Below are positions 23,073 through 31,896 of a DNA stretch of 41,711 bases, in pieces. A model generated the notes under the pieces. That model did no database searches. It was not told the origin of the DNA and worked only from the letters and a program-made list of their open reading frames with translations. The translations under genes were made by a program, and so were the position numbers. Origin of the DNA: Methanomicrobia archaeon DTU008 (GTDB lineage: Archaea > Thermoplasmatota > Thermoplasmata > Methanomassiliicoccales > Methanomassiliicoccaceae); NCBI GenBank assembly GCA_001512965.1, contig LFRW01000035.1, forward strand, positions 136,303-178,013, given 5' to 3'. Each line of letters starts with the position of its first letter. Positions within the stretch are counted from its first letter, which is position 1.

Positions 23073-23843
23073 ATGGCTAAGAACAGCGTCAATGTCTATT
23101 CCATAAATGGCGACGTGGTTAGAAGCGTCGAGCTGCCATCCGCTTTCAAGATGGAGTTCCGGCCCGACCTCATACACCGCGTTGTCGTGGCCGAGCAGGC
23201 CAACAAGCGCCAGCCCTATGGCCCCAGCCCCACGGCAGGCATAAGGCATTCCGTCTCCACCTGGGGGAAGGGTCGTGGGGTTGCACGTGTTCAGAGACTT
23301 TCACAGGGCAGCAAGGCCGCCGAGTCGCCCAACAACGTGGGTGGCCGCCGCGCCTTCCCTCCGAAGCCTGAGAAGGATTATTCCAAGAAGGTCAACAGGA
23401 AGGAGAGGCAGAAGGCAAGGCTGTCCGCCCTAGCCGCTCTGGCCGACCCGGAGATGGTCCGCCAGCGTGGTCATCTGTTCAGCGAAGGCATCACCACCCC
23501 TGTAGTGGTCGAGGATGCTTTCGAGGCTCTGTCCACCACTGCCGAGGTCTACGAAGCATTGGACAAGATCGGAGTATCCGCCGATCTGGAGAGGGCCAAG
23601 AACGGTCGCAAGGTCAGGGCTGGGAGGGGCAAGATGCGCTCCCGCAGGTACAAGGGCAAGCGCTCGCTCCTGCTGGTCGTCTCCGCCCCGGAGGCTTCCC
23701 TGTTCAAGGGGGCCAACAATCTGCCCGGCGTCGAGATCGTAAGCGCCGACATGCTCAACACAGGCAGGCTCGCTCCGGGAGGAATGCCCGGAAGGCTGGC
23801 CGTGTTCTCGGAGTCGGCCCTCAAGAAGATAGGAGAGTGGTAA
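23073..23843 (+). CDS. rpl4: Large ribosomal subunit protein uL4
   Basis: The 256-residue protein shows the L4 core: PDLIHRVVVAEQANKRQPYG, the long loop that lines the exit tunnel (STWGKGRGVARVQR), and GRRAFPPKPEKDYSKKVNRKER. It lies 5 bp after L3. In bacteria L4 can repress its own operon; whether it does so here through the long leader is unknown. Confidence 0.97.
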   Translation: MAKNSVNVYSINGDVVRSVELPSAFKMEFRPDLIHRVVVAEQANKRQPYGPSPTAGIRHSVSTWGKGRGVARVQRLSQGSKAAESPNNVGGRRAFPPKPEKDYSKKVNRKERQKARLSALAALADPEMVRQRGHLFSEGITTPVVVEDAFEALSTTAEVYEALDKIGVSADLERAKNGRKVRAGRGKMRSRRYKGKRSLLLVVSAPEASLFKGANNLPGVEIVSADMLNTGRLAPGGMPGRLAVFSESALKKIGEW

Positions 23844-23845
23844 GG

Positions 23846-24127
23846 ATGGCAAAAGACAACATCCTCCTTCACCCCTATGTCACCGAAAAGACGATGAACA
23901 GCATGACGGGCACCCCTACTCAGGACTTCAAGGATGGAAACCGCATCGAGTTCGTGGTCCTGAAGTCCGCGACCAAGCAGCAGATCAAGGAAGCGTTCGA
24001 AGCGCATTTCGATGTCAAGGTCGAGAAGGTCTGGACCAAGGTCACCAAGAAGGGGAAGCGCGCCACGATACTGCTCGCCGAGGGTTACTCGGCAGAGGAC
24101 ATTGGAATGAGAATTGGAGTGTTCTGA
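23846..24127 (+). CDS. rpl23: Large ribosomal subunit protein uL23
   Basis: The 93-residue protein starts MAKDNILLHPYVTEKTMN and contains the family's ATKQQIKEAFEAHFDVKVEKVWT. It sits at the tunnel exit, where SRP docks. I chose ATG 23846 (TAAGG before it) over an in-frame GTG at 23837, because family members begin next to the HPYVTEK block. Confidence 0.95.
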   Translation: MAKDNILLHPYVTEKTMNSMTGTPTQDFKDGNRIEFVVLKSATKQQIKEAFEAHFDVKVEKVWTKVTKKGKRATILLAEGYSAEDIGMRIGVF

Positions 24128-24136
24128 GGGGATACT

Positions 24137-24829
24137 ATGGGAAAACAACTCAGACAGCAGAGGCGCGGCAAGGGCACGTCCGTATATCGCAGCCCCAGCC
24201 ACCGACACGTCGCAGATATTCGGTATCCCCGCCTCGATGCCACCAGCGGCACTATCGAGGACCTTGTACACGCTCCCGGCCGGAGCGCCCCCTTGGCAAA
24301 GGTCGACTTCGCCGGAAAGAAGGTCTTCCTGATCGCCGCAGAGGGCATGATGGTGGGGAACGACGTAAGCTATGGGATTCCTGGGAGGATCGCTCCTGGC
24401 AATGTGGTCCCGTTAAGTAGCGTCCCCGAAGGAACGTTCGTATACAATATTGAGGGGCAGCCCGGCGATGGCGGCAAGTTCGTCCGCACCGCCGGAACCT
24501 CCGCTACTATCGTCAGCAGAGGCGACAAGGTCGTCGTGCTCATGCCCAGCGGCACTTTCAAGTCGTTCGACCCCCGCTGCACCGCCACCGTTGGCATCGT
24601 TGCAGGCGGCGGCATGAAGGACAAGCCCTTCGGCAAGGCAGGCAACAAGATCCACGCCTACCGCAGCAGAAGCAAGGCCACTTTCAAGGTGAAAGGTCTG
24701 GCCATGAACGCAGTCGATCACCCCCACGGCGGTGGAGGTCACCCGCATGTGGGTAAGCCCAGCACAGTAAGCAGGAACGCACCGCCAGGCCGTAAGGTCG
24801 GCCGTCTATCCCCCAAGCGGAGGAAGTGA
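24137..24829 (+). CDS. rpl2: Large ribosomal subunit protein uL2
   Basis: The 230-residue protein starts MGKQLRQQRRGKGT and ends with the hallmark VDHPHGGGGHPHVGKPSTVSRNAPPGRKVG region containing the conserved His. L2 is needed for subunit joining and peptidyl-transferase activity. The reading GRIAPGNVVPLSSVPEGTFVYNIE matches archaeal L2. The gap after L23 is 9 bp and carries GAGGGGATAC. Confidence 0.97.
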   Translation: MGKQLRQQRRGKGTSVYRSPSHRHVADIRYPRLDATSGTIEDLVHAPGRSAPLAKVDFAGKKVFLIAAEGMMVGNDVSYGIPGRIAPGNVVPLSSVPEGTFVYNIEGQPGDGGKFVRTAGTSATIVSRGDKVVVLMPSGTFKSFDPRCTATVGIVAGGGMKDKPFGKAGNKIHAYRSRSKATFKVKGLAMNAVDHPHGGGGHPHVGKPSTVSRNAPPGRKVGRLSPKRRK

Positions 24830-24833
24830 TTAA

Positions 24834-25295
24834 ATGGCAAAGGAAAAGACAGGCGGCCAGAAAGCCGCGCGCAGGAGGCAGCGCAAGAAGAAGGGCGGCA
24901 TCACGGCGAAGAGGAAGAAGGAGTTCACCTTCCGCGGCTACACCATGGAGGAGCTCCTCGAGATGCCCTTCGACGAGATGGTGCTTTTGCTCCCTGCCAG
25001 GGCAAGAAGGACTCTCACCAGAGACATGAACGATGAGCAGAGGATCGCGTTCGAGGTCCTGAAGAACGAGAACCGCGAGGTCACCAGGACCCACCGCCGC
25101 GATGTACCGATAATCCCTCAGTTCGTCGGAAAGAAGGTAGCGGTCTACAACGGGAAGGAATTCATCGAGTTCGAGATCAAGCCCGAGATGATCGGGCACT
25201 TCACCGGTGAGTTCGCCATGACCCGCAGCGAAGTGAAGCACTCCGGACCGGGTGTTGGTGCCACAAGAGGCTCCAAGTTCCTGCCGCTCAAGTGA
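24834..25295 (+). CDS. rps19: Small ribosomal subunit protein uS19
   Basis: The 153-residue protein has an N-terminal Lys/Arg-rich stretch (RRRQRKKKGG), then FTFRGYTMEELLEMPFDEM. The C-terminal conserved S19 block is VPIIPQFVGKKVAVYNGKEF and GEFAMTRSEVKHSGPGVGATRGSKFLPLK. It sits in the head of the 30S subunit with S13. Confidence 0.97.
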   Translation: MAKEKTGGQKAARRRQRKKKGGITAKRKKEFTFRGYTMEELLEMPFDEMVLLLPARARRTLTRDMNDEQRIAFEVLKNENREVTRTHRRDVPIIPQFVGKKVAVYNGKEFIEFEIKPEMIGHFTGEFAMTRSEVKHSGPGVGATRGSKFLPLK

Positions 25296-25306
25296 GGTGA
25301 ACACAC

Positions 25307-25753
25307 ATGGCTGGATACACTCAATATGCTGATCCGGACACCACCGCTCGGGCAATCGGCAAGGAGCTCCCCATCTCCCCCAAGAAATCCCGCGAGGTAT
25401 GCAGGATGCTGCGCGGCAAGAAGGTCGACGTGGCCCTTCGCATGCTGGAGGAGGTGGCCGAGCTCAAGAGGCCCGTGCAGTTCGCCCGCAACAACGCCGG
25501 TGTGGCTCACAAGAAGGGAGTTGGCCCCGGGCGCTATCCCGTGAAGTGCGCCAAGGCCATCTACAAGGTCATCGAGAGCGCCAGGCACAACGCCGAATAC
25601 AAGGGCCTTGACGCCGACAACCTGAGGATCAAGGTCATCACCGCCAACCTCGGCCGGACAATCCCTGGATACATGCCCCGCGCCTACGGCCGGAGCACCC
25701 AGTGGAACCAGCAGACCGTCAACATCGAGGTCATCCTGGAGGAGGTACAGTAA
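25307..25753 (+). CDS. rpl22: Large ribosomal subunit protein uL22
   Basis: The 148-residue protein has KELPISPKKSREVCRMLRGKKV at the N-terminus and the tunnel loop region ending MPRAYGRSTQWNQQTVNIEVIL. GAGGTGA stands before the ATG. Its stop overlaps the S3 start as TAATG. Confidence 0.96.
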   Translation: MAGYTQYADPDTTARAIGKELPISPKKSREVCRMLRGKKVDVALRMLEEVAELKRPVQFARNNAGVAHKKGVGPGRYPVKCAKAIYKVIESARHNAEYKGLDADNLRIKVITANLGRTIPGYMPRAYGRSTQWNQQTVNIEVILEEVQ

Positions 25754-26565
25754 TGGCAAGTGAAAGGAAGTTCATTGCAGAGAACGTCCGCCGGGTCCTC
25801 CTCAAGGAGTACCTTATGAAAGAGGTCAGCAGGGCAGGCTTTGGCGGATTGGACGTACAGAGGACCCCCATGGGCACCAGGGTGACGCTCATCACCGAGC
25901 GCCCTGGCATAGTCATCGGACGTCGCGGTTCGGCCATCAAGAACCTGACCCGCGCCATTGAAGAGGACTTCAACTTCGACAACCCCCAGGTGGAGGTTCA
26001 GGAGGTCGAAAGCCCCAACCTCAATGCCCAGATCATGGCCGAGAAGCTGGCATTCGCCCTGGAGAGGGGATGGCACTTCCGAAGGGCCGGCCACTCCACC
26101 CTCCGCAGGGTAATGGAGTCCGGCGCTCGCGGATGCCACATCGTCATCGCCGGCAAGCTGACCGGTCAGAGGCATCGCACGGAGAAGTTCAAGGATGGCT
26201 ACATCAAGTTCTGTGGCGAGACCAAGATCACCAACATGGACCGCGGATATGCGGTCGCAAAGCTGAAGCCGGGCGTCATAGGCGTGACCGTAGAGATCAT
26301 GCACCCGGACGCCAAGCTGCCCGACGAGATAGAGATCACTACCCCTTCGGAAGCGGCAGAGAAGTTCCCGGACCTTGCTGAGCTCATCAACAAGAAGGAA
26401 GCGCCTATCGTCGCCGTTGAGGTGAAGGAGAAGGTCGAGGAGCCTTCTGAAGAGCCTGTCGAGGAGCCGCTCGAGGAGCCGGTGGAAGAGAAGGAAGCTG
26501 AGCAGGAAGAACAGCCGGATGAGGCCTCGGAGGCCTCCAAGGGTACGGAGGAGGGTGAGCAGTAA
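25753..26565 (+). CDS. rps3: Small ribosomal subunit protein uS3
   Basis: The 270-residue protein begins MASERKFIAENVRRVLLKEY, has a KH RNA-binding domain with IVIGRRGSAIKNLT, and the S3 C-domain GARGCHIVIAGKLTGQRHRTEKF. The last 50 or so residues form a repetitive acidic Glu/Pro tail (EEPSEEPVEEPLEEP), longer than in most S3 proteins. The start overlaps the L22 stop by one base (TAATG); the next gene overlaps in the same way. Confidence 0.96.
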   Translation: MASERKFIAENVRRVLLKEYLMKEVSRAGFGGLDVQRTPMGTRVTLITERPGIVIGRRGSAIKNLTRAIEEDFNFDNPQVEVQEVESPNLNAQIMAEKLAFALERGWHFRRAGHSTLRRVMESGARGCHIVIAGKLTGQRHRTEKFKDGYIKFCGETKITNMDRGYAVAKLKPGVIGVTVEIMHPDAKLPDEIEITTPSEAAEKFPDLAELINKKEAPIVAVEVKEKVEEPSEEPVEEPLEEPVEEKEAEQEEQPDEASEASKGTEEGEQ

Positions 26566-26768
26566 TGGCCCTCATTCGCACCGCAGATATCCGGAAGATG
26601 TCCGTCGAGGAGAGGGACAAGAAACTCCGTGAGCTCCGCGATGAGCTCATGCATGAGAGGGGAGCGGCCGCCATGGGCGGTGCACCCGCAAACCCCGGGA
26701 AGATCAGGGCCCTCAGGTCCAATATCGCTCGGATCATGACCATCCAGAGGGAGGTGGAGAAGCACTAA
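26565..26768 (+). CDS. rpl29: Large ribosomal subunit protein uL29
   Basis: The 67-residue helical protein has the blocks IRKMSVEERDKKLRELRDEL and PGKIRALRSNIARIMTI, typical of L29. It is overlapped on both sides by TAATG junctions with S3 and aIF1. Confidence 0.95.
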   Translation: MALIRTADIRKMSVEERDKKLRELRDELMHERGAAAMGGAPANPGKIRALRSNIARIMTIQREVEKH

Positions 26769-27067
26769 TGGCAGAAATTTGTCCGGTATGTGGACTACCC
26801 AAAGAGCTGTGCATGTGCGAAGAGATCGCACGTGAGCAACAGACTGTCCGTATCAGCACAGACAGCCGGCGGTACGGCAAGATTGTCACCGTCGTCGAAG
26901 GAATCGATGAGAACGACATTGACATGGACGACCTGGCCAAAAAGCTCAAGAGCAAATGTGCCGCCGGCGGTACGGCCAAGAAGGGCCGTATCGAGCTCCA
27001 GGGCGACCACAAAAAAAAGGTCAAGGAAGCCCTCGAACAGATGGGCTTCAAGACGGACGTCAGATGA
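26768..27067 (+). CDS. Translation initiation factor aIF1 (SUI1)
   Basis: This 99-residue protein belongs to the SUI1/eIF1 family, which monitors start-codon selection on the small subunit. The core is VRISTDSRRYGKIVTVVEGI and AGGTAKKGRIELQGDHKKKVKEALEQMGF. The N-terminus has a CPVCGLPKELCMC metal-binding pattern (four Cys), usual in archaeal aIF1. It overlaps the RNase P gene by 4 bp. Confidence 0.94.
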   Translation: MAEICPVCGLPKELCMCEEIAREQQTVRISTDSRRYGKIVTVVEGIDENDIDMDDLAKKLKSKCAAGGTAKKGRIELQGDHKKKVKEALEQMGFKTDVR

Positions 27068-27327
27068 ACAGAGTAAGAAAGAGGGATGTCATGAGATCGG
27101 AGCTCATAGGTCTTGAGGTGGAGGTCAGGTCGTCTGGCCAAGGTGTGTTCACAGGCACCGTGGTGGACGAGACCAAGAACACCTTCACCATACGGCGCGA
27201 GGGCCGCGAGGTCATGGTGCCAAAGGACCGCAATGAGTTCCAGTTCACATACCAGGGCGAAAAGGTTCTCCTCCAAGGATCGGAGATCCAGTTCCGACCT
27301 GAAGATCGAATCAAGAAGATAAGGTGA
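27064..27327 (+). CDS. rnp1: Ribonuclease P protein component 1 (Rnp1/Pop4/Rpp29)
   Basis: The 87-residue protein contains the Rpp29 beta-barrel: SELIGLEVEVRSSGQGVFTGTVVDETKNTFTI and KDRNEFQFTYQGEKVLLQGSEIQFRPEDR. It is a subunit of archaeal RNase P, which trims tRNA 5' ends. I chose ATG 27064 (ATGA overlap with aIF1); an in-frame upstream start would add 36 residues unlike the family. Its place between L29/aIF1 and S17 is typical for Euryarchaeota. Confidence 0.93.
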   Translation: MNRVRKRDVMRSELIGLEVEVRSSGQGVFTGTVVDETKNTFTIRREGREVMVPKDRNEFQFTYQGEKVLLQGSEIQFRPEDRIKKIR

Positions 27328-27332
27328 TCCCA

Positions 27333-27662
27333 ATGGCTAATGAAGTCAAGGATATCGGAATCGATGTCAAGGTTCCTGACACCACCTGCACCGACAAGAA
27401 CTGCCCTTTCCATGGGCAATTGGCGGTCCGGGGGCAGATCATTGAGGGGGTTGTAGTCTCCACCAAGATGGACAAGACCGCAGTGGTCAAGAGGAACTAT
27501 CTGAACTATCAGCAGAAGTATGAAAGATACGAGAAGAGGACGAGTCACTACTCCGCGCACTGCCCTCCATGCCTGGACGTCAAGGCTGGCGATCAGGTGA
27601 GGATCATGGAGTGCCGCCCGCTGAGCAAGACCGTCTCCTTCGTCGTCGTAGAGAAGAGGTGA
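27333..27662 (+). CDS. rps17: Small ribosomal subunit protein uS17
   Basis: The 109-residue protein has CTDKNCPFHGQLAVRGQ, then GVVVSTKMDKTAVVKRNY and the S17 block YERYEKRTSHYSAHCPP. ATG 27333 follows AAGGTGATCC; a GTG at 27324 would overlap rnp1 and is less likely. Confidence 0.95.
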   Translation: MANEVKDIGIDVKVPDTTCTDKNCPFHGQLAVRGQIIEGVVVSTKMDKTAVVKRNYLNYQQKYERYEKRTSHYSAHCPPCLDVKAGDQVRIMECRPLSKTVSFVVVEKR

Positions 27663-27666
27663 GGTG

Positions 27667-28065
27667 ATGAAAGGCATCGCAGGAAAGCAAACTCGCGGGG
27701 TCTGCAGCGGCTCCGTGCTGAACGTCGTAGACAACACCGGCGCTAAGACGATCCAGATCATCACCGTCCCCGGCTATCATGGGACCTCCCGCAGGGTGCC
27801 CTCGGCAGGTGTGGGCGACATCGTCATAGCCTCCGTGAAGAAGGGTACCCCCGAGATGAGGAGGCAGATAGTCCATGCCGTCGTCGTCCGCCAGCGCCGC
27901 CCGTTCAGGCGCGCCGACGGCGTCATGGTCATGTTCGAGGACAATGCCGCAGTCATCACCTCCGAGACCGGGGAGACCAAGGGAACGGACATAAAGGGCG
28001 CTGTGGCCAGGGAAGCTGCCGAGAGATGGCCCCGCATAGCCGCCACCGCCTCCATTATCGTCTGA
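27667..28065 (+). CDS. rpl14: Large ribosomal subunit protein uL14
   Basis: The 132-residue protein has VLNVVDNTGAKTIQIITVPGY and GDIVIASVKKGTPEMRRQ, plus VMFEDNAAVITS, diagnostic for L14. ATG 27667 follows GAGGTG directly after the S17 stop; GTG 27664 is the alternative. Confidence 0.96.
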   Translation: MKGIAGKQTRGVCSGSVLNVVDNTGAKTIQIITVPGYHGTSRRVPSAGVGDIVIASVKKGTPEMRRQIVHAVVVRQRRPFRRADGVMVMFEDNAAVITSETGETKGTDIKGAVAREAAERWPRIAATASIIV

Positions 28066-28075
28066 GGTGAATGGT

Positions 28076-28453
28076 ATGGTAGTTAGCAAGAAAGCAAGAA
28101 AACAGAGGAAGGCGCTGTACAACGCGCCTAACCATGTCCGGAGCGCCATGGTATCCTCCCACCTCGACGAGCCGCTGCGCAAGGAGTACAAGTTGCGTTC
28201 GGTCCGCGTGATCAAAGGCGACACCGTCAAGGTCGTGCGCGGGGATGATGATATCATCGGCCTCGAGGGCAAGGTCCAGGAAGTAGATACCAAGACGGGA
28301 CGCATCGTCGTGGAAGGTGTCACCATAGCCAAGGCTGATGGGACCCAGACCGCGCGGCCCGTACATTCTTCCAAGGTCATAGTCACGAAGCTTGACCTCA
28401 CCGACGCCCGTCGGAAGGACAAACTCACCAAGGCCAAGGAGGTTTCACAATGA
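28076..28453 (+). CDS. rpl24: Large ribosomal subunit protein uL24
   Basis: The 125-residue protein has VVSKKARKQRKALYNAP and the KOW-motif region SVRVIKGDTVKVVRGDDDIIGLEGKV. The ATG at 28076 has GAGGTGA about 5 bp upstream. The stop overlaps the S4e start by 4 bp. Confidence 0.95.
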   Translation: MVVSKKARKQRKALYNAPNHVRSAMVSSHLDEPLRKEYKLRSVRVIKGDTVKVVRGDDDIIGLEGKVQEVDTKTGRIVVEGVTIAKADGTQTARPVHSSKVIVTKLDLTDARRKDKLTKAKEVSQ

Positions 28454-29160
28454 GCAATGAACTAAGGAGACTGACCGCGCCCAGGAGCTGGCCGATCAAG
28501 CGCAAGGCGCACCACTGGGTCACCAAACCGTCCCCTGGAGCCCACTCCATCGAGGACAGCGTGCCAGTGACAGTGGTGGTCAGGGACTTGCTCAAGATCT
28601 GCGACACCGCGGCCGAGGTCAAGAGGATCCTGTCCAACCGCGACATGCTTGTGGACGGGAAGGTCGTGAGGGACGTCAAGAAGGGCATAGGCCTGATGGA
28701 TGTCGTGTCGTTCCCCAAGAGCAATGCCCACTACCGCATGGTGGTCAACGTACGTGGCAAGCTGACCCTGGTGCCCATCCCTGAGGATAAGGCCAACTGG
28801 AAGCTTTGCCGCATAGACAACAAGACCACCGTGAAGGGAGGGAAGACCCAGCTGAACCTCCACGACGGAAGGAACATCCTGGTCGAGGGCGACGGCTACA
28901 AGACCGGGGACGTTCTTAAGATCGAGATCCCCACCCAGAGGATCCTGGAGGCATACAAGATGGAGCAGGGCAGCCTGGCGCTCATCACCTCCGGTTCGAA
29001 CGTGGGCAAGGCGGAGGTCATCGACGAGATAGTCGTCAGGCGGCTGTCTTCGGACAACATCGTCAACTTCAAGAACGGTTCGTCGACCACGAGGAGCAAC
29101 GTCTTCGTCATCGGCAGCAAGACGTCAGAGATCGAACTGCCCGAGGAGGCGGCGATATGA
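28450..29160 (+). CDS. rps4e: Small ribosomal subunit protein eS4
   Basis: The 236-residue protein is found only in archaea and eukaryotes. It has RRLTAPRSWPIKRKAHHWV, an S4-like RNA-binding region (NRDMLVDGKVVRDVKKGIGLMDVV) and a KOW-containing C-terminus (GSNVGKAEVIDEI). Overlaps of 4 bp on both sides couple it to L24 and L5. Confidence 0.96.
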   Translation: MSNELRRLTAPRSWPIKRKAHHWVTKPSPGAHSIEDSVPVTVVVRDLLKICDTAAEVKRILSNRDMLVDGKVVRDVKKGIGLMDVVSFPKSNAHYRMVVNVRGKLTLVPIPEDKANWKLCRIDNKTTVKGGKTQLNLHDGRNILVEGDGYKTGDVLKIEIPTQRILEAYKMEQGSLALITSGSNVGKAEVIDEIVVRRLSSDNIVNFKNGSSTTRSNVFVIGSKTSEIELPEEAAI

Positions 29161-29669
29161 GCGACGTCATGAGGGCCCTACGGATCGACAAGGTCGTCAT
29201 CAACATCGGCGTGGGCGAGGCAGGCGACCGCCTCAACAAGGCCCAGAAGGTCCTTAGGATGCTCACCGACCACGAGCCCAAGGTAACGGTCGCCAAGGTC
29301 ACCAACCGTGACCTGGGGATCAGAGAGGGCATGCCCATCGGGTGCAAGGTCACCCTTAGGCGCACGGACGCCGAAGAGTTCCTCAGGAAGGCCCTGGCCA
29401 TCCGCGAGAACCGCATAGCGTCCTACAGCTATGACCCTGAGGGCAACCTCTCTTTCGGCATAACCGATTACACCGACTTCGAGGGCATGAAGTATGACCC
29501 TGAGATCGGGATCTTCGGCATGGACATAAGCGTGGTGTTCCGCCGCCCTGGCTACAGGGTCGCGAGGAGGCGCATCGCGCCAAGGAGGATACCAAAGGAG
29601 CACCGCATCACCCGCGAGGAGACCCAGGCCTTCATGCGTGAGCGGTTCAACGTGGAGGTGGTCGATTGA
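29157..29669 (+). CDS. rpl5: Large ribosomal subunit protein uL5
   Basis: The 170-residue protein has [20 protein letters not shown] and [21 protein letters not shown], with [20 protein letters not shown]5 binds 5S rRNA. Its TGA overlaps the TTG start of S14. Confidence 0.96.
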   Translation: MSDVMRALRIDKVVINIGVGEAGDRLNKAQKVLRMLTDHEPKVTVAKVTNRDLGIREGMPIGCKVTLRRTDAEEFLRKALAIRENRIASYSYDPEGNLSFGITDYTDFEGMKYDPEIGIFGMDISVVFRRPGYRVARRRIAPRRIPKEHRITREETQAFMRERFNVEVVD

Positions 29670-29812
29670 AGACTAAGAAAGAGTTCGGTAGGAAGAAGGG
29701 CTGCCTGCGTTGCGGCAGGAGGCGCGGTATAGTGCGCAGGTATGGTATGCACCTGTGCAGGCAGTGCTTCCGCGAAACGGCACCGGAGATCGGTTTCAAG
29801 AAGTACTCGTGA
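29666..29812 (+). CDS. rps14: Small ribosomal subunit protein uS14 (zinc-binding form)
   Basis: This 48-residue protein is read from a TTG start at 29666 that overlaps the L5 stop (TTGA). It begins [11 protein letters not shown] and carries a four-Cys zinc motif, CLRCG (Cys13, Cys16) and CRQC (Cys31, Cys34), then [14 protein letters not shown]. The last block is the usual S14 C-terminus. The rare TTG start and short length make it easy to miss. Confidence 0.95.
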   Translation: MKTKKEFGRKKGCLRCGRRRGIVRRYGMHLCRQCFRETAPEIGFKKYS

Positions 29813-29821
29813 GGTGATGAC

Positions 29822-30211
29822 ATGCAGAGCGATCCACTTAACGATGCCATGTCGACCATCAAGAACGCGGCCTCGGTCGGTAAGAGCGAATGCGTGATCC
29901 ACCCCTCCTCCAAGCTGATCGGAAGGGTGCTGAAGGTCATGCAGGAATATGGCTATATCAACCAGTTCGAGTTCGTCGAGGACGGCAAGGCTGGAATATT
30001 CAAGGTACGAATGCAGGGAAGGATCAACGACTGCGGCGTGATCAAGCCGAGATATTCGGTTCAGAAGAACGATCTCGATAAGTTCGAGTCCCGCTATCTC
30101 CCGGCCCAGGACTTTGGCGTACTGATTCTCACCACTACCGCGGGTGTGATCAGTCACGCCAAGGCCAAGGAGCTGGGCATAGGCGGCAAGCTTCTGGCCT
30201 ACGTGTACTGA
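29822..30211 (+). CDS. rps8: Small ribosomal subunit protein uS8
   Basis: The 129-residue protein starts [16 protein letters not shown] and has the archaeal S8 blocks [20 protein letters not shown] and [31 protein letters not shown] precedes the ATG. S8 binds helix 21 of 16S rRNA; in bacteria it also represses its operon. Confidence 0.96.
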   Translation: MQSDPLNDAMSTIKNAASVGKSECVIHPSSKLIGRVLKVMQEYGYINQFEFVEDGKAGIFKVRMQGRINDCGVIKPRYSVQKNDLDKFESRYLPAQDFGVLILTTTAGVISHAKAKELGIGGKLLAYVY

Positions 30212-30220
30212 GGGATTCAG

Positions 30221-30772
30221 ATGACATTGACTGGATTGATCGAACAGAAGGTCGCCATCCCCTCGGGAGTCACCGCCACCGTCGACGGTAGCAAGGTCAC
30301 CATCAAGGGGCCCAAGGGCACCCTCCAGAGGGACCTATCCTATCCCAAGGTCGCGATCATCGTAGAGGGCGAAGAGATGGTGGTCAGAAGCGAATTCCCC
30401 CGTGTCCGCGAGAAGGCCATCGTGGGGACGTTTGCCGCCCATATCGCCAACATGATCGAGGGAGTGACCAACGGCTTCGAATACGAGATGAAGATCGTTC
30501 ACTCCCACTTCCCCATGAAAACCTCGGTGAAGGGCGACAAGTTCGTCATCGAGAACTTCCTAGGGGAGAGAGCCCCCCGCAAGGCGAACATCCTAGGCGA
30601 CACCAAGGTCCAGGTGAAGGGCAACGATGTCCTTCTGACCGGTACCGACATCGAGAAGGTCTCCCAGACGGCCGCCAACATCGAGCGTGCCACTACTATC
30701 AAGGGCTTCGACAGCAGGGTGTTCCAGGATGGGATATACATCACTAAGAAGGGAAAGAGGGTGAGCCCGTGA
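30221..30772 (+). CDS. rpl6: Large ribosomal subunit protein uL6
   Basis: The 183-residue protein shows the duplicated L6 fold: VDGSKVTIKGPKGTLQRDLSY and KVQVKGNDVLLTGTDIEKVSQTAANIE, with GFEYEMKIVHSHFPM between. It ends overlapping the GTG start of L32e. Confidence 0.96.
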   Translation: MTLTGLIEQKVAIPSGVTATVDGSKVTIKGPKGTLQRDLSYPKVAIIVEGEEMVVRSEFPRVREKAIVGTFAAHIANMIEGVTNGFEYEMKIVHSHFPMKTSVKGDKFVIENFLGERAPRKANILGDTKVQVKGNDVLLTGTDIEKVSQTAANIERATTIKGFDSRVFQDGIYITKKGKRVSP

Positions 30773-31437
30773 GCGACAACAAGAAGAACATCAACGAGCT
30801 GACCGACCTTCCTCGCTACAAGAACGAATACACCGCCCAGCTGGAAGAGATGGGCATCACCACGATCGCCGAGCTCAAGGAGGCTTTGGCAGGCGACGAC
30901 GCCAAGAAGATCGAGGAGGTTGTCGGTTCCAAGAGCATCGCCCTCTGGAAGGAGGAACTGGGCGTGGACGCCTCCGAGGCGGAGACGGAGATAGTCGAAT
31001 CCGAGACGGAGGTCGTCGAGGAAGGCGGCTACCGCGTCAAGCTCAAGCCAGAGCTGGATGAGGAAACGAAGAGGTTGCTGGCACTTCGCAACGAAATGTC
31101 CAACGACCGCGTCGAATTCCTTCGCCAGGAATGGTTCCGCTACCCCCGCCTGGGCGAGAAGTGGAGGAAGCCTCGCGGTCTGCACTCCAAGATGAGGAGG
31201 CATTACAGCTACCGTCCTAACATCGTGAGCGTGGGCTACCGCGGTCCGGCCAAGGTCCGCGGACTGCACTCCTCCGGGTTCCAAGAGGTCATGGTGTACA
31301 ATCCCGACCAGCTCGACGATATCGATCCCAAGACCCAAGCTGTGAGGGTAGGTTCGAGCGTTGGTTTCAAGAAGAGGCAGGCCATCGAGGCCAAGGCCGA
31401 CGAGATGGGCATTCGTGTGCTTAACAGGGTGGGATGA
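30769..31437 (+). CDS. rpl32e: Large ribosomal subunit protein eL32 with N-terminal extension
   Basis: The protein has 222 residues. The conserved L32e domain occupies about the last 120 (FLRQEWFRYPRLGEKWRKPRG, VSVGYRGPAKVRGLHSSGF). The first 65 or so residues form a helix-hairpin-helix-like unit (YTAQLEEMGITTIAELKEAL), and an acidic linker joins it to the core. Extensions of this kind are known in some Euryarchaeota. The start is GTG (GTGA overlap with L6). Confidence 0.95.
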   Translation: MSDNKKNINELTDLPRYKNEYTAQLEEMGITTIAELKEALAGDDAKKIEEVVGSKSIALWKEELGVDASEAETEIVESETEVVEEGGYRVKLKPELDEETKRLLALRNEMSNDRVEFLRQEWFRYPRLGEKWRKPRGLHSKMRRHYSYRPNIVSVGYRGPAKVRGLHSSGFQEVMVYNPDQLDDIDPKTQAVRVGSSVGFKKRQAIEAKADEMGIRVLNRVG

Positions 31438-31895
31438 ACATGGACCTTAAGAACCAGAAGCGTATGGCCGCTGAGATCCTGGACTGCGGATATAGCCGCG
31501 TCTGGATAGACCCTAACCGCGTGGAGGATGTGGCCGACGCGATCACCAGGGCGGACATCAGGACCGCCATAGCATCCGGCACGATCAAGGCCCTTCCCAA
31601 GAAGGGCATATCCAAGGGCCGGATACGACATAACCGTGCCCAGCGCAAGAAAGGGCGTCAGCGTGGCCCCGGCTCCCGAAAGGGAAGGTCTGGTGCCAGG
31701 TCCCCCGCCAAGAGGGAGTGGATCCAGACCATCCGGCCCATTCGCGCCACCCTCAGGGAACTGAGGGACGAAGGCAAGATCTCCCGCTCCGTGTACCGGG
31801 AGTTCTATATGAAGGCCAAGGGCGGGATGTTCAAGAGCCGCGCTCATGTGATCTCCCATCTGAAGGCCGAAGGACACCTCCAGGAGGGACAGTGA
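31434..31895 (+). CDS. rpl19e: Large ribosomal subunit protein eL19
   Basis: The 153-residue protein contains LKNQKRMAAEILDCGYSRVWIDPNR and the basic RKKGRQRGPGSRKGR stretch typical of L19e. The ATG at 31434 overlaps the L32e stop; a second in-frame ATG at 31440 could be used. Confidence 0.95.
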   Translation: MNMDLKNQKRMAAEILDCGYSRVWIDPNRVEDVADAITRADIRTAIASGTIKALPKKGISKGRIRHNRAQRKKGRQRGPGSRKGRSGARSPAKREWIQTIRPIRATLRELRDEGKISRSVYREFYMKAKGGMFKSRAHVISHLKAEGHLQEGQ

Positions 31896-31896
31896 T